From contig CAWBOT010000004.1 of assembly GCA_963790505.1 (NCBI GenBank), positions 558,001 to 622,000 of the forward strand: 64,000 bases of DNA. Direction: 5' to 3'. The stretch comes from Acidisarcina sp963790505 (GTDB lineage Bacteria > Acidobacteriota > Terriglobia > Terriglobales > Acidobacteriaceae). The position numbers and the translations under genes are program-made. The notes under the pieces are model-generated. The model had not been told where the DNA came from. It saw only the letters and a program-made list of their open reading frames with translations, and did not search any database. This document shows, one piece after another, positions 8,665 through 17,589 of this stretch (position 1 is its first letter; each line of letters starts with the position of its first letter).

Positions 8665-9630
8665 TCAAGCCCGACTTCTTTTGGCGGCAGGAAGTGCCGC
8701 GACCCGGCCTTTGGAGCGCGATTGCTGCCAGGCCACCAACATCGGGGCTGCGACGGCAATCGAAGAGTAGGTCCCAATCAGGATGCCAACCACGAGGGCG
8801 AAAGAGAAGGGGTGGAGAACTTCGCCGCCAAAGAAGAACAGCGAGAGCACGGTGAGAAAGGTCAGCCCGGAGGTGAGTACGGTCCGGCTTAAGGTCTGGT
8901 TGATGCTGCGATTCACCACATCGGCGAGGCCCTCACGGCGCGAGGTGGCGAGATTCTCGCGTATGCGGTCGAAGACGACGATGGTGTCGTTCATCGAGTA
9001 GCCGATCAGGGTGAGGATGGCAGCGATGACCGTCAGCGAGATCTCGTAATTGAAGAGGCTGAAGAAGCCCACGGTGATGAGGGTGTCGTGGAAGACAGCG
9101 ACGACAGCGGCCACGCCGTAGATCAACTCGAAACGGAACCAGAGGTAGACCAGCATTCCGGCGAGCGAGTAGCCGGTGGCGAGAAGGGCCTGATTGCGGA
9201 GCGCGGAGCCAACCTGGGGGCCGACGATTTCGACGCTTCGAATCTCCGCGGGGTTCTGGGGATAATTCGTCTTGAGCGCGCCGAGGATTGCGGCCCGGCC
9301 GGCATCGAGGGTGATCTCTTTGGTGTCGCGCTGGGGCAACGAGATGATGACCTCGTTGGTGCTTGCCGAGTTCGCCGCCGCGTTATTGAAGGTAGTAATG
9401 CGGGTATCGCGGAGGCCAGCGCGGTCGGTGGCTTCGCGAATGCGGTCGACGTCAGGCTTCTGCTCGAACCGGACGCGCACCTGTGTACCGCCCTGGAAGT
9501 CTACGTCCAGGGGAAGGTGGTGCCAGAAGAGCAGACTGAGAACGCCAGCCACGCTGAAGATGAGAGAGCAGCCGAGGAAAATCCATTTCTTCCCCAGCCA
9601 GTCGATATTTACGCCATGAAACAGTTCCAC
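8665..9630 (-). CDS. secF: Protein translocase subunit SecF
   Basis: 321 residues. One N-terminal helix is followed by the periplasmic segment with DVDFQGGTQVRVRF, the SecF/SecD signature region. Five C-terminal helices follow, containing GYSMNDTIVVFDRIRENL, the conserved membrane motif of SecF. It forms the proton-motive-force-driven SecDF complex that assists late Sec export. It is the last gene of tgt-yajC-secD-(small)-secF. The frame is intact and of normal family length. Confidence 0.95.
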   Translation of the reverse strand: MELFHGVNIDWLGKKWIFLGCSLIFSVAGVLSLLFWHHLPLDVDFQGGTQVRVRFEQKPDVDRIREATDRAGLRDTRITTFNNAAANSASTNEVIISLPQRDTKEITLDAGRAAILGALKTNYPQNPAEIRSVEIVGPQVGSALRNQALLATGYSLAGMLVYLWFRFELIYGVAAVVAVFHDTLITVGFFSLFNYEISLTVIAAILTLIGYSMNDTIVVFDRIRENLATSRREGLADVVNRSINQTLSRTVLTSGLTFLTVLSLFFFGGEVLHPFSFALVVGILIGTYSSIAVAAPMLVAWQQSRSKGRVAALPAAKRSRA

Positions 9631-9697
9631 GAATTCCGCCTACGTACTTGAGTTGTCGGGACACAGCAAGTGTCCAATGCCGTTTCTGCGCTGCATA

Positions 9698-9862
9698 TCA
9701 GCCGGTCTTCCTTGCCGGGGCGGCGATCGCATGCAGCAGAGCTGCCTGAGCGGCGAGCGCCAGGGCGCAAAGAAACATACCGCCGAGGAAACCTACGCCA
9801 CCGCGCCACAGGCCTTCGCCTGGGGTCTGCCGGGCAGCGGGAAGCTTCAACTGTTCCGTCAT
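9698..9862 (-). CDS. Small single-helix membrane protein between secD and secF
   Basis: A 54-residue frame starts with an ATG that overlaps the secD stop in an ATGA arrangement, which suggests translational coupling. It encodes a polar N-terminus (MTEQLKLPAARQTPGEGLW), one hydrophobic segment (about 24-46, GFLGGMFLCALALAAQAALL) and a basic C-terminus. It fills most of the 229-base gap between secD and secF. I do not recognise a family. Coupling and composition support it as real, and an accessory role in SecDF is a context guess. Confidence 0.55.
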   Translation of the reverse strand: MTEQLKLPAARQTPGEGLWRGGVGFLGGMFLCALALAAQAALLHAIAAPARKTG

Positions 9863-11475
9863 ATAGAAAGCGCCTCGCCGCGCTGCTTGCGGTTGAGGTT
9901 GGTGTCGAAGATCACCCTGGAGACAAAGACCGCGGTAAACAGGTTCGCGAGCAAGCCAATGGTGAGGGTGACGGCAAAGCCGCGTACCGGGCCGGTGCCG
10001 AAGATGAAGAGGATCGCCGCCGAAACAATGGTTGTCACGTGGGTATCGATGATGGTCGTCCAGGCGTGGGCAAAGCCCTGATCGACTGCCGACGCCGGCG
10101 ACTTGCCAGCACGCAGTTCCTCGCGGATGCGCTCAAAGATCAGCACATTGGAATCGACGCCCATGCCGATGGTCAGAATGACGCCAGCGATTCCTGGAAG
10201 GGTCAGCGTCGATCCGCTGAAGCCCATGAAGCCGAGCAGGATGACCAGATTCAGGAACAGGGCCAGGTCGGCGTTGATGCCCGCGCCGCGGTAGTAGACG
10301 AGCATGAAAGCCATTACCACCAGCATGCCGACGAGCGAAGCCATGACGCCCTGGCGGATCGAATCGGCGCCGAGCGATGGGCCGATGGTGCTCTCCTGCA
10401 GATAACTGATTGACGCCGGGAGCGCGCCCGTCCGCAGGAGCATCGATAAATCCTTGGCTTGCTCTTCGCCCATCGAGCCGCCGGAGATGGTGCCGGTGTC
10501 GCGGATCTGGTCGCGAATTGTGGCGACCTCGCGAAGCTTGTTATCGAGCACGATGCCCAGCGATTTCCCCTTGTTGGCACCGGTAAAGTCGGCGAAGTGG
10601 TCGCCGGCCGCGTGGGTCAGATAGAAGACGACCTGGGGCTCGTTGGTGTTGGGGTTGCGTCCGGTTTGGGCATCGCGGATATCGGTGCCGCCGACTTCCG
10701 GGGCTTTCTTGACCTGGTACACCTGGTCAGGGCTGTTCGGTGCGGCGGTTCCAGCCGGCTCATGGAGCAGGACGGAATCATAGGGCACCGTGCCGCCCAA
10801 GGCCTGCAGAGCGGCTGCCTCATCCGTATAGGGTCCGCCCTGAATCTCGTGAATCTCCAGCCGCGCGGTCGACTGAATAATGTCATGGACGCGCGCAAGG
10901 TCGTCGACGCCGGGGAGCTCGACGAGCAGCTGGTTACTGCCCAGGTTGTACTCCTGGATGACCGGCTCGGTAACGCCGAGCGAGTTGATACGCGTGTTGA
11001 TGACCTCTCGCGCCTGTTCGAGGGTGCGCTGCTCGAGGTCCTTAATTGCCTGCGCCTTCATCGTCAGCGTGAAAGCGGTCCCGCTGCTTGAAGAGATGTC
11101 GTACTGGGAGCTATAGCTGTTGTTGAGCGTCGTGCGGATGTCGCCTACCCGGTCGGCCGGAGCGCCCTGAATCTGGATCACTTCGGGATGCTGCGGATCG
11201 CGGACAACCGAGCCGACTGTGATTCCGGACTGCTGCAACTGGCTTTGAATGCGGGCGGCGTCGGAATCAGTGGTGGCGCCGATGGCTTCCTCGACGTGTA
11301 CCTGAAGAACAAGGTGCGTGCCGCCGCGAAGGTCGAGGCCGAGGTTGATATTCGGCGTCAGGGCCTGTTTCAAGCTGGTGGGACGAGGAGCATCCGGCTT
11401 CCAGAAGATGCCAAAGACACAAACCGCGATGGCGGCGAGGATGACGATGATTTTGGTTCTTAGATTCTTACGCAT
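9859..11475 (-). CDS. secD: Protein translocase subunit SecD
   Basis: 538 residues. One N-terminal helix precedes GLDLRGGTHLVLQV, the SecD signature. A large periplasmic domain (about 60-350) follows, then the membrane half with LTLPGIAGVILTIGMGVDSN and VLIFERIREEL, the conserved Asp/Glu-containing helix involved in proton coupling. It pairs with SecF encoded just downstream. The upstream neighbour is yajC, only 18 bases away, the order also found in E. coli. Confidence 0.96.
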   Translation of the reverse strand: MRKNLRTKIIVILAAIAVCVFGIFWKPDAPRPTSLKQALTPNINLGLDLRGGTHLVLQVHVEEAIGATTDSDAARIQSQLQQSGITVGSVVRDPQHPEVIQIQGAPADRVGDIRTTLNNSYSSQYDISSSSGTAFTLTMKAQAIKDLEQRTLEQAREVINTRINSLGVTEPVIQEYNLGSNQLLVELPGVDDLARVHDIIQSTARLEIHEIQGGPYTDEAAALQALGGTVPYDSVLLHEPAGTAAPNSPDQVYQVKKAPEVGGTDIRDAQTGRNPNTNEPQVVFYLTHAAGDHFADFTGANKGKSLGIVLDNKLREVATIRDQIRDTGTISGGSMGEEQAKDLSMLLRTGALPASISYLQESTIGPSLGADSIRQGVMASLVGMLVVMAFMLVYYRGAGINADLALFLNLVILLGFMGFSGSTLTLPGIAGVILTIGMGVDSNVLIFERIREELRAGKSPASAVDQGFAHAWTTIIDTHVTTIVSAAILFIFGTGPVRGFAVTLTIGLLANLFTAVFVSRVIFDTNLNRKQRGEALSI

Positions 11476-11493
11476 GGAGTTCCCGCAGCGGGA

Positions 11494-11805
11494 TTACTTG
11501 CCTTCCTCTGGAGTGGTGACGGAGGCGATCGCGCTCTTCACAACTTCGATCTTGACATTGTCCGGGGGCAGCTTGAGCTGCACCGCGTCATCGCGAAGGG
11601 CGACAATGGTGCCGCGCATGCCGCCAGTGGTGGTGATCTTGTCGCCGGGCTTCAAATCGTTCAACATCTGCTGCCAGGCCTTCTGCTTATTTTGATTGGG
11701 GCGGATGAGCAGAAAATAAAAGACCACAATGATCAGCAAAAACGGGAGGAACGAAGCGATTCCGGGCGGCAGGGCGGGGAGAGCGAGAGCGGGGAACGAC
11801 ATCAA
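11494..11805 (-). CDS. yajC: Preprotein translocase subunit YajC
   Basis: 103 residues with one helix, IASFLPFLLIIVVFYFLLIR, followed by the conserved stretch RPNQNKQKAWQQMLNDLKPG and the beta-rich segment DKITTTGGMRGTIVAL. This is the standard YajC layout. The small inner-membrane protein associates with SecDF. The gene is placed between tgt and secD. Confidence 0.95.
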   Translation of the reverse strand: MMSFPALALPALPPGIASFLPFLLIIVVFYFLLIRPNQNKQKAWQQMLNDLKPGDKITTTGGMRGTIVALRDDAVQLKLPPDNVKIEVVKSAIASVTTPEEGK

Positions 11806-12048
11806 GACACATTCTTTCTATCGAGAGGCGCCTGCCGCCTCCCGGTCATTAAGATCGTTTGCACCGGGGAAGGCCTTGTTCTTCTCCAGCCCGATACAAG
11901 CGCCATGACCCGATGGCCACTTCGTGCTCTCGGCGTCCAATGAGGCTGGGGAGGGATTCAAGGCTCGGAGGAGGGTAGCTGTCGAAAAAACCGCTGGACC
12001 CGTCTGCCTGCTGCTTCCTACCTGCGACTTCTCAAGCGACCCATACCG

Positions 12049-13215
12049 TCAAGCTTCACTGGCCGCACCGCCGGTCTTGCGGGCGCGCACCTCTGCGAGC
12101 AGGGCCGGAAGGGTCCCTAACTCAATAGCATCGCGTACCGATTCCATCGTGTCAAGGTAGAAGGCAAGGTTGTGGAGGGTGTTCAGCACGGCGCCGAGCA
12201 CCTCCTGGGTGACAAAAAGATGCCGCAGATAGGCGCGGCTATAGCGGGCACAGACCATGCAGCCGCATCTGGGATCGAGCGGGCCCCGATCTTCGGCAAA
12301 GCGGCGGTTTTTGATGTTCAGCCGGCCCTCGGAGGTGAAGAGGAGCCCGTGACGGGCGGCGCGCGTCGGCAAGACGCAGTCCATCATATCGACACCCATT
12401 GCAGCATATTCGACGATTTCCTCGGGATAGCCGACGCCCATCACATAGCGGGGCTTATCGGTGGGAAGAAAAGGCAGGGTGGCCTCGATCATCTCGCGGG
12501 TGAGGGCGCGAGGCTCGCCGACGCTGAGGCCGCCGATGGCGTAGCCGGGGAAGTCCATCTCGACGAGGCGTTCGGCGGATTCGCGACGGAGTTCAGGAAA
12601 CATGCCGCCCTGGACGATGCCGAAGAGATTCTGCGTCTGGCCGGCAAAGGCGTCATTCGGGCCTGAGGGCCAGGGGCGTTCGAGCTGGTGAGCGGAGAAG
12701 TGGTCTTTGCTACGCTGCGCCCAGCGCAGAGTGAGGTCGAGCGACTGCCGGGCGCGAGCAAAGTCGGCGGGGTATTCGGTGCATTCATCGAAGGCCATAA
12801 TGATGTCCGCGCCGAGGGCGATCTGGACATCGATCGAGTGTTCGGGCGAAAAGAAATGCGAGGAGCCATCGAGATGGGAGCGGAATTGCACACCCTCTTC
12901 GGTGATTTTGCGGAGTTCGCTGAGGCTGAAGACCTGAAAGCCGCCGGAGTCGGTCAGCAGGGCACGCGGCCAGCTCATGAACTGGTGCAGGCCGCCGAGA
13001 CGGCGGATGAGTTCGTGGCCGGGGCGAAGGTAGAGATGGTAGGTGTTGCCGAGTATGATTTGCGCGCCTAGCCCTTCGAGAAGGTGCTGGGGAATGGCCT
13101 TGACGGTCGCCTGGGTTCCGACCGGCATAAAGACGGGGGTTTGCACGGTTGCGTGGGGCAGCGCCATGGAAGCGCGGCGCGCGGTGTCGAGGGTGGACTG
13201 GATTTGGAAGTTCAA
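12049..13215 (-). CDS. tgt: Queuine/preQ1 tRNA-ribosyltransferase
   Basis: About 388 residues from a TTG at 13215; the frame also offers an ATG at 13275 that would overlap the neighbouring receptor gene by 29 bases. The (beta/alpha)8 enzyme motifs are present: TDSGGFQVFSL with the catalytic-side Asp, GIVQGGMFPELR, GGLSVGEP, and the C-terminal zinc site formed by the Cys residues of DPRCGCMVCARYSRAYLRHL plus a later His. It exchanges guanine 34 for preQ1 in tRNAs with GUN anticodons, the key step of queuosine formation. It heads the tgt-yajC-secD-secF unit, an order common across bacteria. Confidence 0.94.
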   Translation of the reverse strand: MNFQIQSTLDTARRASMALPHATVQTPVFMPVGTQATVKAIPQHLLEGLGAQIILGNTYHLYLRPGHELIRRLGGLHQFMSWPRALLTDSGGFQVFSLSELRKITEEGVQFRSHLDGSSHFFSPEHSIDVQIALGADIIMAFDECTEYPADFARARQSLDLTLRWAQRSKDHFSAHQLERPWPSGPNDAFAGQTQNLFGIVQGGMFPELRRESAERLVEMDFPGYAIGGLSVGEPRALTREMIEATLPFLPTDKPRYVMGVGYPEEIVEYAAMGVDMMDCVLPTRAARHGLLFTSEGRLNIKNRRFAEDRGPLDPRCGCMVCARYSRAYLRHLFVTQEVLGAVLNTLHNLAFYLDTMESVRDAIELGTLPALLAEVRARKTGGAASEA

Positions 13216-13246
13216 GATGGCTAGAGACCAGTCTACTTGCGGACAA

Positions 13247-15496
13247 TTACTCTCCGAGCCGAATGCGAATGCCAAATCTCGCGACAGCGGGTGTTCCCAA
13301 GGTAAGCGTGGGTGTCTTCCCTACCTCGATCGTGCGGTCGAAGAGGTTTTCTCCGGCTGCAAAGACCTGGAAGCGGTGGCCGAAGTCGTGCGAGGCGTAG
13401 GCGTCGAGGCGGAAGTAGCCGTGGAGCAGGAAGGTGTTGGTCGCGTTGTCGTACTGCTGGCCGCTGTCGCGCGCCTGCAGGCTCAGGATGCCGAGGCGAG
13501 GGTCTTGAAAACGGACCTGGAGCGTTCCGGTATTGTGGGCGACCTGAGGGATCCAGTTGCCTACCAATGAAGGGTCGGCGAACTTGGTGACGGTGGCATC
13601 AGCATATTGATAGCCGCCGATTAACGAGACCCAGCGTGCAGGAGTGGTCTCGGCGTCGAAGCTAACGCCGCGGCTGCGAATCTGGCCGAGATTCTCGCGC
13701 ATATCGGTGATGAGGGTGGGCGTGGTGCTGATGGTGAGGGCGGTGATGGGGTCGTTCACTACGGTCCAGAAATAGCTGGTGCGCAGGGTCGTGTTGTAGC
13801 GGGTGACGAGGACGACGCCGGTCTCCCAACCCGTGGCCCGCTCGGAGCGAAGATTCGGATTGGGCCTGGTGAGCTCCTGGCCGACCTGGCCGGTGCGATA
13901 GAGCTCGTTCTGCGTCGGAGCGCGATAGGCGCGGAAGGCGGAGGCGGTGAGGGAGAAGTTGCTGGTCACGCGGCGAACCACGCCGAGCCGGGGATCGAAG
14001 ACGGTCTGGGAGAAGTCGGGGAGATTCGTCTCTTTGAGCGGGGGGCTGGTCCACTGGGTTGCGTCGAAGTTGGAGAAGTGGTCGATGCGTCCGCCGGCGG
14101 TCAGCGTCCACTTTGCCGGCGTCCACAAGGCTTCGCCATAGACGCCGGTCTGGCGCTGGCGGGCGCTGGTGTCGACAACGCCGCTCGGGACATTCGATTT
14201 ATAGCTGGTCTCGTAGTCAGTCGCGCGAACGTCGTGAGTGTCGGCGCCCCCGACGATGATGAGCCTGGTTCCAATGGGCTGCGTCCAGTTAGCCGCTGCT
14301 CCGAGCTCGTCGGCGGGCGTGAGTCCGAAGCGGGTGAAGGTCTCAGAGTCGCGGTTCGCAGCAATCGAAGAATAGCTCTGGCGGTAATGCTCGTCGTCGC
14401 CAAAGAGCCGAACCACGAGGCTTCCGCCCGAGGCTGCGGTCCAGTTGGCCCCCGTCGCGTAACGCCAGAGCCGGGTACCGTTGCTCTGGAGCGGGGTGCC
14501 ATTCGAGCGGGATTCGTTGAAAAAGTTGCCGCGAAGGAATATTTGCCCGGTGGAGAGGAAGTCGCGGTCGATTTCAACAAGAGCATTTTGCGCGTGAACG
14601 TTCGAGGGGACGTCGATCGTGCCGCGTTGGAATGGCGCAGTCAGGATGTAGCCGTCGGTTGCGATGAGACCTCCGGCGGCGAGACCGCTCCACTTGCCGG
14701 ACTGGAGGGAGCCGAGGAAGCCATCGTCGGTCGTGCTTTCGGAACCGTAGCTGCCGAGCAGATCGAGGGTGTCGCCTGCGGGGCGGACGGGCAGGAGATT
14801 GATGACTCCGCCGATGGCGCTCGAGCCGTAAAGATCGGAAGCGCCGCCGCGAACGACGTCGACGGACTTGATGCTCAACTCGGGCATTTCTTCCCAATGG
14901 ATCCAGGCGCCATAGGGATCGAGCACCGGAATGTCGTCGCTGAGGACGAGGGTTCGGCTCGCGGCCGTCGAGCCCAGGCCACGAAGCGAAATTCCCTGCG
15001 AGGTAGGGTTGGCGACCAGGGAGCTGGAGCGGCGGAAGAGTTCAGTGCCGGGGACCTGCCGGATTTTGTCATCGAGCACCGGGGAGGCAGACTCGTTCAG
15101 CTCGGATGTGGTGAGTGCTCGCGTGCTCGCTGGGCTATCCAGATTGCTCAGCGGCGAAAGATAGGCGGTGACGGAGACGGATTGAGTCTCCGCAACGGGC
15201 TTCAAGACTACCTGGTGCTGCGAGGAATCGGTAATTGTAACTGTCGCGCTATCAAATCCGGGGGCTTTGACTTGTATGTCCGAAATTCCCGCGTCAACGG
15301 TGAATTGCCCGGCATTGTCGGTGATTGCGAGCACGTTGCCGTTCTTGCCGAGAATGCGCGCGCCTTCGATGGGGGAGTTCTGTGTATCGACGACGTGACC
15401 GGTGAACGAATTACCGTGCTGTGCGTGTGCGCAGGCGGGCCCTAGCAGGAGGAGGACCGAGCAGAAAGCGCTGGTGAGGATTCGAGCAGGGAGCAT
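13247..15496 (-). CDS. TonB-dependent outer-membrane receptor with N-terminal carboxypeptidase-regulatory-like domain
   Basis: 749 residues. A signal peptide ends at about ACAHAQ. A CarboxypepD_reg-like domain (about 28-100) precedes the plug, which contains VLDDKIRQVPGTELFRRSSS, GISLRGLGS, TLVLSDDIPVLDPYG and VVRGGASDLYGSSAIGGVIN. A 22-strand type barrel follows, ending in a terminal aromatic strand. The plug resembles siderophore/cobalamin-type (BtuB/CirA-like) receptors more than the Oar type, but the ligand is unknown. It lies 34 bases downstream of folK on the same strand. No Fur box or riboswitch is visible in that short gap. Confidence 0.9.
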   Translation of the reverse strand: MLPARILTSAFCSVLLLLGPACAHAQHGNSFTGHVVDTQNSPIEGARILGKNGNVLAITDNAGQFTVDAGISDIQVKAPGFDSATVTITDSSQHQVVLKPVAETQSVSVTAYLSPLSNLDSPASTRALTTSELNESASPVLDDKIRQVPGTELFRRSSSLVANPTSQGISLRGLGSTAASRTLVLSDDIPVLDPYGAWIHWEEMPELSIKSVDVVRGGASDLYGSSAIGGVINLLPVRPAGDTLDLLGSYGSESTTDDGFLGSLQSGKWSGLAAGGLIATDGYILTAPFQRGTIDVPSNVHAQNALVEIDRDFLSTGQIFLRGNFFNESRSNGTPLQSNGTRLWRYATGANWTAASGGSLVVRLFGDDEHYRQSYSSIAANRDSETFTRFGLTPADELGAAANWTQPIGTRLIIVGGADTHDVRATDYETSYKSNVPSGVVDTSARQRQTGVYGEALWTPAKWTLTAGGRIDHFSNFDATQWTSPPLKETNLPDFSQTVFDPRLGVVRRVTSNFSLTASAFRAYRAPTQNELYRTGQVGQELTRPNPNLRSERATGWETGVVLVTRYNTTLRTSYFWTVVNDPITALTISTTPTLITDMRENLGQIRSRGVSFDAETTPARWVSLIGGYQYADATVTKFADPSLVGNWIPQVAHNTGTLQVRFQDPRLGILSLQARDSGQQYDNATNTFLLHGYFRLDAYASHDFGHRFQVFAAGENLFDRTIEVGKTPTLTLGTPAVARFGIRIRLGE

Positions 15497-15530
15497 GTGA
15501 AATTAAGGATAACCGTGACTGCCCGGGAAC

Positions 15531-16049
15531 TCACGAAATCCTGACTGCGGCGATACGGTTCTCACCGGCATCGTTCAACCCGGCAAGCAGGGCGGCTATC
15601 GTCTTTCCTGTAGTTGGATGGAGGAGAGTCGGAGCGATCTCGGCAAGGGGCGCAAGGACAAAGCGGCGCTCCGTCATCGCCGGATGCGGCAGGGTGAGTT
15701 GGGGCGAATTGAGGATGAATCCGGCCATCATGAGTAGATCCAGGTCGAGAGTCCGCGGGCCTTTCGCCGGAGTTTGGCTGCGATCACGTCCGAATTCGCG
15801 CTCGATCGCGAGCAAATGGTCGAGTAATGCCAACGGAGTCAGGCCGGTCTCGAGGGTAACCGCGGCATTCAGGAATCGGGGCTGGTCGGCGATGCCAACG
15901 GGCTCGGTCTGGTAGAAGGACGAACGCGCAGTGACCGCGCCGAGAGAAGCGAGACGCTCGATGGCGGCGGAGAGCGTTGCCTCGGGATTTCCGGCCGGGG
16001 AGGGGAGGTTCGAGCCCAGGCCGATATATGCAGTGTGCGCGGTTGCCAC
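15531..16049 (-). CDS. folK: 6-hydroxymethyl-7,8-dihydropterin pyrophosphokinase
   Basis: 172 residues from the GTG at 16049, chosen because the family begins a few residues before the Gly-rich strand AYIGLGSNLPSP. Motifs include the pterin-binding YQTEPVGIADQPRFLNAA and the metal-binding GPRTLDLDLLMM, which carries the catalytic Asp pair. It makes the pyrophosphorylated pterin for dihydropteroate synthase. It is divergent from nadD with 35 bases between starts. folC lies about 8 kb away. Confidence 0.93.
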   Translation of the reverse strand: MATAHTAYIGLGSNLPSPAGNPEATLSAAIERLASLGAVTARSSFYQTEPVGIADQPRFLNAAVTLETGLTPLALLDHLLAIEREFGRDRSQTPAKGPRTLDLDLLMMAGFILNSPQLTLPHPAMTERRFVLAPLAEIAPTLLHPTTGKTIAALLAGLNDAGENRIAAVRIS

Positions 16050-16084
16050 GTTTCGTTTTGAGTGAGCCTTTACTATTGTCGCTG

Positions 16085-16756
16085 ATGCGTATCGCTTTTT
16101 TCGGCGGCAGTTTCGACCCACCGCATCGCGGGCACCTTGCCATTGCTGAAGCCGCCGCCGACAGGCTGGCGCTGGACGAGGTGTGGATGGCCCCGGCGGG
16201 CGCGCAGCCGTTGAAACTCGATGGCCACTCGACCAGCTATGCGGACAGGCTGGCGATGGTGGAGCTGGCGGTCGCACGCAACCTGCGCATCATCGCGTCG
16301 TCAATCGATGCTCCGCGGAGCGACGGACGGCCGAATTACACCATCGACGTGCTCTCCACGATCAAGGCCACGTTGCGACCCGGCGATGCGCTGTTCTTCC
16401 TGCTGGGAGCTGACGCGTTTCTCTCGCTTCGTGAATGGCATCGATCGGCGGAGCTTCCTTTTGCCTGCGAATTCGTCGTGGCTGGCCGGCCGGGATTCAC
16501 TCTCGATCACCTTGCCGCCGCGCTGCCCGAGGGGGTGATTGCGGAAAAATCGTCCGGGGCGGCATCGCGGGAGCTGGTCGGATGGGATCTCCGCGATCAG
16601 GCAGGAAATCGGTCACGGCTTTACTTAATGCCCGACCTGCACGTGGATATAGCGGCGACCGACATCCGCGCCGCGGTCGCCGGCGAAGAGTCGGCGGAGG
16701 GTGTGCTGTGCCCGTCTGTGCTCCGGTATATCCAAAAGAAGGGGCTCTATCGTTAG
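16085..16756 (+). CDS. nadD: Nicotinate-nucleotide adenylyltransferase
   Basis: 223 residues from the ATG at 16085, which places the nucleotidyltransferase motif GGSFDPPHRGH at the N-terminus as in all NadD proteins. A longer upstream frame overlaps folK and is not needed. Other motifs are the LGADAFLSLREWHR region and a C-terminal ATDIRAAV in place of the usual SSTxIR. It converts nicotinate mononucleotide to deamido-NAD. rsfS follows on the same strand. Confidence 0.94.
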   Translation: MRIAFFGGSFDPPHRGHLAIAEAAADRLALDEVWMAPAGAQPLKLDGHSTSYADRLAMVELAVARNLRIIASSIDAPRSDGRPNYTIDVLSTIKATLRPGDALFFLLGADAFLSLREWHRSAELPFACEFVVAGRPGFTLDHLAAALPEGVIAEKSSGAASRELVGWDLRDQAGNRSRLYLMPDLHVDIAATDIRAAVAGEESAEGVLCPSVLRYIQKKGLYR

Positions 16757-16862
16757 GCGCGATGGCGAGGAATTGGGCTATTGGGAAGGCCGGCTGGATT
16801 CGCGTGGAATGTAAGGCGCAAGCTACGATGGAAGAGGATTTGAGGAGAGGCAGCGAGACTTA

Positions 16863-17486
16863 ATGGCATCAGCAGAAACAAGGAAGATGGTCCTGGTGGC
16901 CGCCGCGGCCAGCGCGGACAAGAAGGCCGAAGATGTCCGGATTCTGGAACTGGACGCGAGCGATTCAGGATTTACGGATTTCTTTCTCATCATGAGCGGG
17001 ACAAATACGCGCCAAGTGGTGGCGATCTCCGATGAGATCGAGCTGCGCCTGAAGCGGGAGTTTGGCACTTATCCGAATGCTGTCGAGGGACGGCGGCAGG
17101 GCGAGTGGGTGCTGATGGATTATGTGGATTTTGTCGTCCACATCTTCGTGGCGGAGAAGCGTGCGTATTACGACATCGAACGGCTGCGGAAGTCGGCGAC
17201 CACCGTGGATCTGGATCAGTTGAAGGCGGCCTTGACGGAGAAGGTGAAGTCAGCGCGCACGAAATCGGCAGCCAAGAAGGCGCCTGCGAAAAAGGCGCCT
17301 GCGAAAGCGGCCGCCAAGAAGGCGACAGGAGAGAAAGTAACCGCGTCTGCTACAAATATCGCAGCAAAGAAGGAGAGCGCTGCCAAGAAGACTTCCGCGA
17401 AAAAGACGGTCAGGAAAGCGACGAGCAAGAAAGCGACGAGCAAGAAAGCGACGAGCAAGAAAGTGGCGGGTCAGCGCGCGAAGTAG
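16863..17486 (+). CDS. rsfS: Ribosomal silencing factor RsfS with a histone-H1-like Lys/Ala tail
   Basis: 207 residues, about 80 longer than usual. Residues about 1-115 form the Iojap/RsfS domain with DASDSGFTDFFLIMSGTNTR, EGRRQGEWVLMDYVDFVVH and FVAEKRAYYDIERL. It binds ribosomal protein L14 and blocks 50S-30S joining in starvation. From about residue 130 onward the protein is almost wholly Lys/Ala/Thr/Ser, with repeats such as KKAPAKKAPAK and KKATSKKATSKK, resembling eukaryotic histone H1 tails. Such tails probably bind RNA or DNA. Its function here is unknown. The nadD-rsfS order is canonical. Confidence 0.93.
   Translation: MASAETRKMVLVAAAASADKKAEDVRILELDASDSGFTDFFLIMSGTNTRQVVAISDEIELRLKREFGTYPNAVEGRRQGEWVLMDYVDFVVHIFVAEKRAYYDIERLRKSATTVDLDQLKAALTEKVKSARTKSAAKKAPAKKAPAKAAAKKATGEKVTASATNIAAKKESAAKKTSAKKTVRKATSKKATSKKATSKKVAGQRAK
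17415..17459 (+). repeat. Three tandem 15-bp repeats in the rsfS tail
   Basis: The unit AAAGCGACGAGCAAG occurs three times head to tail without mismatch and is followed by a diverging AAAGTGGCG copy. Each unit encodes the pentad KATSK. Slippage here could change tail length without changing frame. Confidence 0.9.
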
Positions 17487-17541
17487 GTGCTTCGGCGGAT
17501 TCAAACTGAATAGAGTCTGGTTTTGAATTCGAAAGAAAATG

Positions 17542-17565
17542 AGGGCGCTCCGCTGGGAGCGCCCT
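17542..17565. terminator. Bidirectional hairpin terminator between rsfS and the convergent receptor gene
   Basis: A 10-bp perfect stem (AGGGCGCTCC with GGAGCGCCCT) has a GCTG loop. It is flanked by TTT on the plus side and by an A-rich stretch that reads ATTTTCTTTC on the minus strand. It lies 55 bases after rsfS and 24 bases after the convergent receptor gene, so it can serve both. Confidence 0.8.
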
Positions 17566-17589
17566 TTGCTGCTTCCAGAGCGGGCTTAT

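Noticed and set aside
14078..15445. 455-codon open frame on the plus strand opposite the first TonB receptor
   Set aside because: Antisense shadow; the receptor frame is continuous with clear plug and barrel motifs.
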